A stretch of 29,912 nt of DNA from Prevotellaceae bacterium UBA1720 (lineage in GTDB: Bacteria; Bacteroidota; Bacteroidia; Bacteroidales; Bacteroidaceae). The stretch is taken from NCBI GenBank assembly GCA_002317475.1, contig DCIS01000018.1:1-29912 (forward strand), given 5' to 3'. Below, one piece after another: positions 23,326 through 29,912 of this stretch. The notes under the pieces are model-generated. The model saw only the letters and a list, made by a program, of their open reading frames with translations, was not told where the DNA came from and searched no databases. Both the position numbers and the translations under genes were made by a program. Each line of letters opens with the position of its first letter. Position 1 is the first letter of the stretch.

Positions 23326-25308
23326 TTATGCGTCGATGTTTGCAAAGGTTGCGTTTTGTTCGATGAACTCGCGACGTGGTCCAACATCCTCGCCCATTAG
23401 CATGGAGAAGACGTAATCGGCAGCTGCTGCGTCCTCAATGGTTACCTGTTTAAGCAAGCGGCGTGAAGGATCCATGGTGGTTTCCCATAGCTGTTCGGGA
23501 TTCATCTCACCCAAACCTTTGTATCTCTGGGTGTGGATACCGTTCTCGTTGCCGTTGTTGTATTTCTGGATGAAGTCCCAGCGTTGCTTTTCGTCATAGC
23601 AATACTCCTCGTTCTTGCCGATTGAGCAACGGTAGAGGGGAGCCATGGCGATGAACAAATGTCCATTCTGAATCAGTTCAGGCATGTAGCGGTAGAAGAG
23701 TGTCATCAGCAGGGTGTCGATGTGAGAACCATCGACATCGGCATCGGTCATGAGGATAACCTTGTGGTATCTCAGTTTCTCGTAGTTGGCCTCTTTGCTG
23801 TCCTCGCCCAGACCAAAACGTACACCCAGCGCCTGAATGATATTGTTTACCTCTTCGTGCTCGAATGCCTTGTGCCACATTACGCGCTCCACGTTGAAGA
23901 TCTTACCGCGGATAGGCAGGATGGCCTGGAACTGACGGCTACGACCTTGTTTGGCAGAACCACCTGCAGAATCTCCCTCGACAATGAACAATTCGCAGTT
24001 TGCTGCGTCCTTGTCGGAACAGTCTGCCAACTTTCCGGGCAGGCCACCGCCGGTCATGGGGTTCTTGCGCTGAACGCTCTCGCGAGCCTTGCGAGCAGCC
24101 ACACGTGCTGTTGCCGCCAGGATTACCTTGTCCACAATCAGCTTGGCCTCTGAGGGATGCTCCTCCAGATAGTTGGTGAGCGCTTCGCCTACAGCTTGCT
24201 GAACGGCTCCCGCTACCTCGCTGTTGCCTAATTTGGTCTTGGTCTGTCCCTCGAACTGAGGCTCAGCCACCTTGACGCTGATAACGGCAGTCAGACCTTC
24301 ACGGAAGTCTTCACCGCTGATTTCAACGTGATTCTTGGCCAGTTTCTCCAGTTCCTTGGTGCACTGTGCCTCGGCGTATGACTTGAGCGTACGGGTCAGT
24401 GCGGTGCGGAAACCCTGAAGGTGCGTACCACCCTCGATGGTGTTGATGTTGTTGACGTATGAGTGCAGATTCTCGCTGTAGCCGGTGTTGTACATGATGG
24501 CAACCTCGATAGGGGTATTCTGCTTCTCTGTATTCAGGTAGATGACGTCATTGATCAGGCGTGTGCGGGTACTGTCAATATAGCGGACGAAATCGCGCAG
24601 ACCGCCCTCGCTGTGGAAAGTTTCCTTGCGGATACCCTCAATGCCTGCTGCCTCGTTTGCGTCAGGACGGAGATCGGTAAGGGTGATGGTGATACCCGCG
24701 TTCAGGTAAGCCAACTCGCGCATACGGTTGGCCAGGATGTCGTACTTGTAAAGTACGGTGGTAAAAATGCTGTCATCGGGCCAGAACTGCTGGCGTGTAC
24801 CACGCAGTTCAGTCTCGCCAATAACGGTCACTTCTGTCATGGGCTTACCTTTGGAGTATTCCTGCTGATAGATCTTGCCGTCACGATAAACGGTGCTGAG
24901 CATCTTCTTTGAAAGGGCGTTTACACAACTTACACCTACACCATGGAGACCACCACTGACCTTGTAGCTGTCCTTGTTGAACTTACCACCGGCATGCAGC
25001 ACGGTCATGACAACCTGCAGGGCGCTGACGCCTTCCTTCTCGTGGATGTCTACGGGTATACCTCGACCGTTGTCCTGAACGGTGATAGAGCCATCCTCGT
25101 TGATGGTAACTTCGATATGTGTACAATATCCGGCGAGAGCCTCGTCGATAGAGTTGTCTACTGTCTCATATACCAGGTGATGAAGACCCTTCTCGCTGAT
25201 GTCGCCAATGTACATCGCGGGGCGCTTTCGTACAGCCTCAAGGCCTTCCAAAACCTGAATGCTGGAGGCGGAATAATTCGCCTGTGTCTGTTCCAATTCT
25301 TCTTGCAT
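23326..25308 (-). CDS. gyrB: DNA gyrase subunit B
   Basis: GyrB is the ATPase subunit of DNA gyrase. I start at the ATG at 25306-25308 (660 residues, MQEELEQTQANYSAS); the frame stays open 30 codons further up, but the promoter lies there. The GHKL ATPase domain starts with EGLEAVRKRPAMYIGD, with VDNSIDEALAGYC, DNGRGIPVDIH and GGLHGVG. The TOPRIM domain shows EGDSAGGSAKQGR and MTDADVDGSHI. The C-terminus has GLGEMNPEQLWETTM and GPRREFIEQNA, which favours GyrB over ParE. Length is normal for Bacteroidetes. It is a single-gene unit with its own consensus promoter and hairpin. Confidence 0.96.
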   Translation of the reverse strand: MQEELEQTQANYSASSIQVLEGLEAVRKRPAMYIGDISEKGLHHLVYETVDNSIDEALAGYCTHIEVTINEDGSITVQDNGRGIPVDIHEKEGVSALQVVMTVLHAGGKFNKDSYKVSGGLHGVGVSCVNALSKKMLSTVYRDGKIYQQEYSKGKPMTEVTVIGETELRGTRQQFWPDDSIFTTVLYKYDILANRMRELAYLNAGITITLTDLRPDANEAAGIEGIRKETFHSEGGLRDFVRYIDSTRTRLINDVIYLNTEKQNTPIEVAIMYNTGYSENLHSYVNNINTIEGGTHLQGFRTALTRTLKSYAEAQCTKELEKLAKNHVEISGEDFREGLTAVISVKVAEPQFEGQTKTKLGNSEVAGAVQQAVGEALTNYLEEHPSEAKLIVDKVILAATARVAARKARESVQRKNPMTGGGLPGKLADCSDKDAANCELFIVEGDSAGGSAKQGRSRQFQAILPIRGKIFNVERVMWHKAFEHEEVNNIIQALGVRFGLGEDSKEANYEKLRYHKVILMTDADVDGSHIDTLLMTLFYRYMPELIQNGHLFIAMAPLYRCSIGKNEEYCYDEKQRWDFIQKYNNGNENGIHTQRYKGLGEMNPEQLWETTMDPSRRLLKQVTIEDAAAADYVFSMLMGEDVGPRREFIEQNATFANIDA

Positions 25309-25332
25309 TTTGATTCTTGGTGTTAATCTGTG

Positions 25333-25364
25333 CAAAGGTATGATTTTTTTCTCAATCTTCCAAA
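25333..25364 (-). promoter_or_regulatory. Promoter of gyrB
   Basis: TTTG (25364-25361), 20 bases, TACCTTTG (25340-25333) on the minus strand, a full consensus match. The expected start lies about 20 bases before the ATG at 25308. Just upstream (about 25378-25404) is an alternating purine-pyrimidine run flanked by ATTTTGC/GCAAAAT, which might respond to supercoiling (inference). Confidence 0.8.
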
Positions 25365-25490
25365 TATACCTAATTATATTTTGCGCATACGCACGCACGC
25401 GAGAGCAAAATAAGTAATTTTACTCTGGTTAGATCAGGTGTGGAAGGATGTCGGACATGCAAAAGCCCGTTTGTTCTTGTAACAAAACAA

Positions 25491-25521
25491 GAAAAAAGAC
25501 ATACTGCGATTGCAATATGCC
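25491..25521 (-). terminator. Rho-independent terminator of rpsT
   Basis: On the minus strand GGCATATTGC pairs over all ten positions (two G-U pairs) with GCAGTATGTC around four bases and is followed by six T. A second stem, GCGTAC/GTACGC at 25538-25559, lies between it and the rpsT stop. Confidence 0.8.
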
Positions 25522-25572
25522 TTTTCTATTTCTTGTCGCGTACTTCTTTCGTTGTACGCAAGGTGAAGAGGA

Positions 25573-25827
25573 TTAACCCAACTTCTGGATGTGCTTAGCC
25601 AACTTGCTCTTCAGGTTTGCAGCCTTGTTCTTGTGGATAAGGTTGATCTTAGCCAACTTGTCCAAAGTCTTCTGTACCTTGGGGAACATCTCGATAGCAG
25701 CAGCCTTGTCGGTAGTTGCGCGCAACTTGCGTACAGCGTTACGCATAGTCTTAGCGTAGTAGCGGTTGTGCAGTCTTCTCTTCTCCTCCTGACGGATTCT
25801 CTTTACTGATGATTTGTGATTTGCCAT
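25573..25827 (-). CDS. rpsT: 30S ribosomal protein S20
   Basis: The 84-residue basic protein binds 16S rRNA in the small subunit. It starts MANHKSSVKRIRQEEKRR and continues with the family pattern NRYYAKTMRNAVRKLR and HKNKAANLKSKLAKHI, of normal length for S20. It lies 75 bases after tRNA-Glu with no separate promoter match, so the tRNA and rpsT are probably cotranscribed from the promoter at 26027-26057. Confidence 0.96.
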   Translation of the reverse strand: MANHKSSVKRIRQEEKRRLHNRYYAKTMRNAVRKLRATTDKAAAIEMFPKVQKTLDKLAKINLIHKNKAANLKSKLAKHIQKLG

Positions 25828-25902
25828 TTTGTTTAAATTTAGAATGTTTGTTAACGGAGTGTGATGTGGTATGGCTTTTACCTCGCACCGATCTCCGATT
25901 TG

Positions 25903-25974
25903 TAGTCCCTAGGAGAGTCGAACTCCTCTTTAGAGAATGAAAATCTCTCGTCCTAACCGATAGACGAAGGGACC
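25903..25974 (-). tRNA. tRNA-Glu (anticodon TTC)
   Basis: On the minus strand the acceptor stem GGTCCCT/AGGGACT (first pair G-U), D arm GTC/GAC, anticodon stem AGAGA/TCTCT around loop TTTTCAT (anticodon TTC), and T arm AGGAG/CTCCT around TTCGACT form a full cloverleaf of 72 bases. CCA is not encoded. The end could shift by one base because of the terminal G-U pair. Confidence 0.93.
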
Positions 25975-26026
25975 TTACCGGAAGCAAAATGCTCGCTGAG
26001 AGTTTACAGCGTTTCTTTTGCGAGTG

Positions 26027-26057
26027 CAAAGGTACGCCGAATTTCTGAACTGACAAA
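26027..26057 (-). promoter_or_regulatory. Promoter of the tRNA-Glu/rpsT unit
   Basis: TTTG (26057-26054), 19 bases, TACCTTTG (26034-26027) on the minus strand. Transcription would start about 45-50 bases before the mature tRNA. Confidence 0.75.
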
Positions 26058-26150
26058 ACATTTGAGCGAAAAAATGCATAAAACCAGCGAAAAACATTAG
26101 TAGTGTGGGACAAAAGTCATACGGAAATATATGTTTTACCTCTTTTTTGC

Positions 26151-26158
26151 TACCTTTG
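26151..26158 (+). promoter_or_regulatory. -7 box of recO
   Basis: TACCTTTG on the plus strand ends only four bases before the recO ATG at 26163. No TTTG is present in the -33 position. If used, it would give an mRNA with almost no leader. Confidence 0.55.
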
Positions 26159-26162
26159 CAGT

Positions 26163-26888
26163 ATGTTAGAGAAGACAAGAGGCATTGTACTGCATACGCT
26201 GAAATATGGCGAGGACAGTTTGATCGTTAGTGTTTATACCCTACATCGTGGGGCAATGACATTTGTGGTCAAAGTGCCAAGGGGGAAGCATGCCAGAATG
26301 AAGACGCAGTTGCTTAGGCCCCTCACGGTATTGGATATGGACATTGAATATCGTGAGCGTTTGCAGATGCAGAAGATCAAGGAAATGCATGTTGCCTTGA
26401 CCTATACCTCCCTTCCCTACGAACCGCTCAAGGAGGCTGTTGCCATGTTTCTCGGCGAAGCGTTGTATTATGCCTTGAAGAAAGAGGGCATGAACCACCC
26501 TTTATTTGAGTTTCTTGAGCATTCGCTTGAGTGGTTTGATCTTGCAGAGCAGGACTATGCCAACTTCCATCTGTGTCTGCTTATTCAGTTAACGCGTCAT
26601 TTGGGATTCTTTCCCAATTTGCAGGATGCGGAGCAAAATGCCTTGTTTGACTTGGTAGAAGGATGTTTTGTATATGTCATCCCTCATCATGGCCAGTATC
26701 TTTCAGCAGATGAGGCTGCCTTCATGGCAAAGCTGCTAAAAATGAATTATGCCACGATGCATCGAGTTCATCTGAACAGGGCGCAACGCGGCAGGATTCT
26801 CCGTATTTTAAATTTGTATTATCGCGTACACATTCCTGAATACCCAGAGTTGAAGAGTTTGGATGTACTGGCTGAGCTATTCACTTAG
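26163..26888 (+). CDS. recO: DNA repair protein RecO
   Basis: RecO helps RecF and RecR load RecA on single-stranded DNA during gap repair. The 241-residue protein starts MLEKTRGIVLHTLKYGEDSLIV, the usual RecO N-terminus with its OB fold (about 1-80), followed by a helical domain (TSLPYEPLKEAVAMFLGEALYYAL and HLCLLIQLTRHLGFFPN). The Cys zinc-finger residues of some RecO proteins are not seen, as is common in Bacteroidetes. An upstream in-frame ATG at 26103 is rejected because the extra 20 residues cover the -7 box. It is the only protein gene on the plus strand and is convergent with ftsZ. Confidence 0.93.
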   Translation: MLEKTRGIVLHTLKYGEDSLIVSVYTLHRGAMTFVVKVPRGKHARMKTQLLRPLTVLDMDIEYRERLQMQKIKEMHVALTYTSLPYEPLKEAVAMFLGEALYYALKKEGMNHPLFEFLEHSLEWFDLAEQDYANFHLCLLIQLTRHLGFFPNLQDAEQNALFDLVEGCFVYVIPHHGQYLSADEAAFMAKLLKMNYATMHRVHLNRAQRGRILRILNLYYRVHIPEYPELKSLDVLAELFT

Positions 26889-26900
26889 GCACAAAAAATA

Positions 26901-26941
26901 GGTTCTTCGCCACCTAAACTGACGAAGAACCATAAAATTCT
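26901..26941 (+). terminator. Hairpin after recO
   Basis: GGTTCTTCG and CGAAGAACC form a perfect 9-bp stem 12 bases after the stop codon, with a 23-base loop. It is followed by ATAAAATTCTT rather than a clean T-run, so intrinsic termination would be weak. Confidence 0.6.
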
Positions 26942-26950
26942 TGGCGTATA

Positions 26951-26988
26951 GGTCAAATTCTTCAAAAAAGGTTTGACCGGTTTGACCG
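26951..26988. repeat. GTTTGACCG tandem pair with an inverted GGTCAAA
   Basis: GTTTGACCG is repeated directly at 26971-26979 and 26980-26988, and its core TTTGACC appears inverted as GGTCAAA at 26951-26957. It lies in the convergent recO-ftsZ intergenic region. Confidence 0.8.
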
Positions 26989-27054
26989 TCATCGTTGGTC
27001 CTACCCTCATCCTATTGTCAGCCTACGGAGTGTCCTACTGCATTCTTTGCGTCT

Positions 27055-27098
27055 CCGCGAAGATTCCGCGATGGTTCCGCGAAGGATCCGCGATGATA
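27055..27098. repeat. Four 11-bp tandem repeats with core CCGCGA
   Basis: Units start at 27055, 27066, 27077 and 27088. Each begins CCGCGA; odd units continue AG, even units TG, so a 22-bp higher-order unit is also visible. The 11-bp step means the cores fall on the same face of the helix. The period is not a multiple of three and no open frame spans the array, so it is not coding. The rest of 26942-27173 holds no gene that I can see. Confidence 0.85.
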
Positions 27099-27173
27099 TT
27101 AGGGAACCATATAGGTGGTACAACGAGGACACTTTAGTCACTCATCAGCGATGAACTTGCCATTCTTCACTCC

Positions 27174-28448
27174 TTATCCCTCTTTGGTTTCCTTCTCTTC
27201 GGCGTGGGAATTCTTGTCCTGGATCTTCTTCAATTCCTCTTTGGTTCGAGGGAAGGTAGGAGTCTTCTCGACCATGGCGATAGTATCATCATTGTCCATG
27301 TCGGCATCACTGAAGATGTAGACATTAGGACGACGCTTCAAGATGGGCTTCTCGTTACCCTCGCCACTATAGTACTCGCTACGGCGTAAAGCCTTTCTGT
27401 CTTCTTCATCTGCATCCTTGGTTGGCTCATTCCATTTTGATTCGGGCATGAGAGGCACATTCTTCAGTCCGAAGCCAGTAGCCAGCAAGGTAATCTTGAC
27501 ACGACTACCCAAGCTGGAGTCTGTGGCCATACCCCATTTGGTCTCTACATCCTTGCGGAACTTGCCCATGAACTCGTTGATCTCGTTCATCTCCTCCATG
27601 GTTATCTGGTTGCTATCGTCGTCTTCGCAGAAGTTGATATTCATCAGGATGCGTTGAGAGTTGTAGATATCGTTGTTGTTGAGCAGGGGAGAGTTCAGTG
27701 CCTCGTTGATAGCCTTTGTGACACGAGTCTCGCCCTCGCCATAACCAGTACTCATGATGGCCACACCGCCATCCTTCAGTACTGTAGTAACATCCTGGAA
27801 GTCCAGATTCATGATACCACGCATGGTAATAATCTCTGCGATACTCTTGGCAGCCGTGGTCAGGGTGTCATCGGCCTTGGCAAAGGCATTGAGGATGGTC
27901 ATGTCGGGATAGAGTGTACGCAGACGTTCGTTGTTGATAACCAGCAATGCATCGACATGTTTGCTGATTTCCTCTACACCCTCCAGGGCTTGGTCAATCT
28001 TCTTTGTTCCTTCAAATTTAAAGGGGATGGTGACAATACCTACGGTCAGGATGCCAGCCTCCTTGGCACATTGTGCGATGATAGGAGCAGCACCAGTACC
28101 GGTACCACCACCCATACCTGCGGTGATGAAGACCATACGAGTACCATCGTCCAGCATCTCCTTGATCTGGTCGATGCTGTCTAATGCGGCCTGCTTGGCG
28201 CGCTCGGGACGGTTTCCTGCTCCAAGGCCATCCTTGCCCAATTGCAACTTGTGAGGGACGGGAGAGTCGCTCAGAGCCTTGTTGTCAGTATTGCAAAGTA
28301 CATAAGTTACATCATGAATACCTTCGTTGAACATGTGATTGACAGCGTTTCCGCCGCCGCCACCTACACCAATCACCTTTATGATGCTGGGATTATTTAT
28401 CTTGAGGTTAAAGTCGATACCCTCGTTGCTTGAGAAATTAATAGGCAT
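27174..28448 (-). CDS. ftsZ: Cell division protein FtsZ
   Basis: FtsZ is the tubulin-like GTPase that forms the division ring. The 424-residue protein has IKVIGVGGGGGNAVNHM near residue 24, the tubulin signature GMGGGTGTGAAPI, and the NDxLT-like synergy region around ADDTLTTAAKSIAEI. The C-terminal linker after about residue 340 is short and charged, and the tail PNVYIFSDADMDNDDTIAMVEKTPTFPRTKEEL fits the Bacteroidetes C-terminal conserved peptide that contacts FtsA, followed by a further ~17 charged residues. It lies 86 bases after ftsA in an AT-rich gap with no clear promoter box, so it is likely cotranscribed. Confidence 0.97.
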   Translation of the reverse strand: MPINFSSNEGIDFNLKINNPSIIKVIGVGGGGGNAVNHMFNEGIHDVTYVLCNTDNKALSDSPVPHKLQLGKDGLGAGNRPERAKQAALDSIDQIKEMLDDGTRMVFITAGMGGGTGTGAAPIIAQCAKEAGILTVGIVTIPFKFEGTKKIDQALEGVEEISKHVDALLVINNERLRTLYPDMTILNAFAKADDTLTTAAKSIAEIITMRGIMNLDFQDVTTVLKDGGVAIMSTGYGEGETRVTKAINEALNSPLLNNNDIYNSQRILMNINFCEDDDSNQITMEEMNEINEFMGKFRKDVETKWGMATDSSLGSRVKITLLATGFGLKNVPLMPESKWNEPTKDADEEDRKALRRSEYYSGEGNEKPILKRRPNVYIFSDADMDNDDTIAMVEKTPTFPRTKEELKKIQDKNSHAEEKETKEG

Positions 28449-28534
28449 ATCGGTTCTTGTTTTCTTATATTATATAATTAGGTGTATTCTATCTCAATAG
28501 GGGAACAAGTAAAAATGGGTTGTGGATAGCGAGA

Positions 28535-29902
28535 TTATTCGTCGTCGGTAACCAGCTTCTTGAGGGTTTTCCACAGATTTCCTCCCTTGGGCGTCTTTTT
28601 GGGCTTTTCCTCTTCGATGGTTTCCTCATGGCTTTCTTCCTCTTGAACTGGTAGCTCAGGAGTTTCGCTGACTTCAACTTCGGTCTCCACGATTGGTGAA
28701 ACGGGTTCCTCCACAACTTCTTCCTCCAGCGATTTAATCTCTACTGCACATGACTCACTGCCATGCAGCAACAAGGCTATTACTGAGTTCAAGCCCCCAG
28801 TGTCAGAGGTGTTTACATCGCTGCTGGTAGGGGTAGAGCGTATCAAATCCTTGGCAATCTTGATGCGGTTAGTGCTAAAGTTCTTTGGAAGGGCTATGGC
28901 CTCAGGAAGTCCCTCGAGAAGGGCACCACCACCGGTGAGCGTGATGCCAGAGAGCAGTTCGTCCTGCCATTTGCCTCTTTCAATCTGGTTCCAGATGTTG
29001 GCAATGATTTCCTCGGTACGTGCACTGACTATCTGCTTCAGTTCCAGTTCGTCAACCTTACGGTCGTTGCTGATATTGATAGACTTGTAGTCTTCGCTGC
29101 TTTCCTTGACGATAAGAGCAGCACCATATTTCTTTTTCAACTTTTCTGCTTCGTCGAACTCCACCTTTTTCAGTGCTGCAATATCATTCGTGATATTATT
29201 GCCACCCAAAGGTATGGTGACGAGGTGACGAAGTATATTCTTGGTAAAAATGGACACGGTAGTGGTTTCGGCTCCCAAGTCAATCAAGGCACAGCCTGAG
29301 CGCTTCTCCGTGTCGGGGAGAAGGCTATCAGCCAGCACCAGAGGAGTAGTGAAGAGTTCCACAACCTCAAGGCCTGCCTCGCGCATGCAGCGACGGATGC
29401 TCTCCTGCAACTGTGTGCGTGCAATGACATTCATGAAACGACCTTCGATCTGGTCTGTTTGCGTACCAACAGGATCAATATCGTTGTTGATACCCAGGTT
29501 GTATTCCTGTGGGATGACCTCCAGAATCTCACGGTCGTTATATTGGGTGTTGTGGTTCTCGTCCATCAAACTATCCACCAGTTCCTGGCTCACCTTGATG
29601 CGTTGGTCCATCTGGCGCTTGACGCGATTGTTCTCGGTGTGTACTGACTGACCTGCAATACCTACATAGGCGCGAGTAATATTCACACCCAGTTTCTCGC
29701 TCAGTCTCTCCTTGATGCGCTCAATGGCGGTCTTGGTTTTGTCGATGTTGTAAATTACTCCACGGCGGATGATGCCGCTGATTCTTTCTTGCTCAATGGC
29801 CAGAATCTGCTTGCTTCCGTCTGCTTCTTTCCTACCTGCGATGCCTCGAATGGCAGAACTGCCTAATTCAATAGCAACGATAATGTCCTTTTCTACTCCC
29901 AT
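28535..29902 (-). CDS. ftsA: Cell division protein FtsA
   Basis: FtsA is an actin-fold ATPase that tethers FtsZ to the membrane. The 455-residue protein shows phosphate-1 motif VAIELGSSAIRGIAG, the 1C-type segment with HTENNRV, phosphate-2 motif CALIDLGAETTTVSIF, and the adenosine motif LTGGGALLEGL. A long acidic linker (about 385-440, rich in Glu and Pro) precedes the C-terminal amphipathic helix NLWKTLKKLV, the expected membrane anchor. The ATG at 29900-29902 lies 10 bases from the window edge and gives the normal N-terminus; upstream sequence (ftsQ expected) is outside the window. Confidence 0.95.
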   Translation of the reverse strand: MGVEKDIIVAIELGSSAIRGIAGRKEADGSKQILAIEQERISGIIRRGVIYNIDKTKTAIERIKERLSEKLGVNITRAYVGIAGQSVHTENNRVKRQMDQRIKVSQELVDSLMDENHNTQYNDREILEVIPQEYNLGINNDIDPVGTQTDQIEGRFMNVIARTQLQESIRRCMREAGLEVVELFTTPLVLADSLLPDTEKRSGCALIDLGAETTTVSIFTKNILRHLVTIPLGGNNITNDIAALKKVEFDEAEKLKKKYGAALIVKESSEDYKSINISNDRKVDELELKQIVSARTEEIIANIWNQIERGKWQDELLSGITLTGGGALLEGLPEAIALPKNFSTNRIKIAKDLIRSTPTSSDVNTSDTGGLNSVIALLLHGSESCAVEIKSLEEEVVEEPVSPIVETEVEVSETPELPVQEEESHEETIEEEKPKKTPKGGNLWKTLKKLVTDDE

Positions 29903-29912
29903 ATCTTGTTCT

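Noticed and set aside
25309..25398. N-terminal extension of GyrB by 30 residues
   Set aside because: It overlaps the full-consensus promoter at 25333-25364, so it would lie upstream of the transcription start.
25538..25559. GCGTAC/GTACGC stem after rpsT as the main terminator
   Set aside because: It lacks a T-run; the stem at 25498-25521 followed by six T is the better terminator.
27055..27098. CRISPR-like array
   Set aside because: The units are 11 bp with no spacers, so this is a simple tandem repeat.

Overview
The window looks like the chromosome of a Bacteroidales bacterium, most likely a Prevotella-like member of the Prevotellaceae (genus is inference). Three things support this. The gene orders rimP-nusA-infB-cvpA-sufBCD and ftsA-ftsZ fit the group. 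Ten sites match the Bacteroidetes housekeeping promoter -7 box TAnnTTTG, and five of them have TTTG or a near match 19-20 bases upstream in the -33 position. InfB has a long low-complexity N-terminus. Almost every gene lies on the minus strand; the exceptions are recO and one tRNA gene.

Layout by position. (1) 1-5106 is an accessory stretch: a decayed, 5'-truncated copy of a kinase gene, an Rpn-type PD-(D/E)XK nuclease/transposase, a membrane-anchored Hanks-type kinase translationally coupled to a small DNA-binding-like protein, and an AAA ATPase with a nuclease-like C-terminus. (2) 5285-14298 is one long probable operon, transcribed rimP, nusA, infB, a CvpA-family gene, sufB, sufC, sufD. It has a consensus promoter, a hairpin at the very start of its leader, and a G-quadruplex/hairpin element between sufB and sufC. 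(3) 14381-17356 is a PfkB-family (adenosine-kinase-like) gene, an S41 processing protease and a very small membrane protein, apparently transcribed together. (4) 17380-17549 is tRNA-Asn(GTT) on the plus strand with its own promoter and terminator. (5) 17572-23212 is a five-gene sugar operon. (6) 23277-26057 holds gyrB, rpsT and tRNA-Glu(TTC). (7) 26151-26941 is recO on the plus strand. (8) 26942-27173 is a repeat-bearing convergent intergenic region. (9) 27174-29902 is ftsZ and ftsA.

The sugar operon is the most coherent functional story. In transcription order it encodes an aldo/keto reductase resembling plant L-galactose dehydrogenase, an amidohydrolase-type lactonase, a zinc alcohol dehydrogenase, tagaturonate reductase (UxaB) and altronate dehydratase (UxaA). 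This is the order expected for L-galactose to L-galactonolactone to L-galactonate to D-tagaturonate to D-altronate to 2-keto-3-deoxy-D-gluconate. The last enzymes (KDG kinase and aldolase) and a transporter are not in the window. The UxaB here looks about 90 residues short at its C-terminus.

The most unusual features are the duplicated and decayed kinase 3' end flanking the nuclease gene, the kinase/partner pair, the apparently truncated UxaB, the G-quadruplex motif inside the suf operon, the almost leaderless recO transcript, and an 11-bp tandem array between recO and ftsZ. I found no CRISPR array, rRNA, insertion sequence with terminal inverted repeats, or phage genes.
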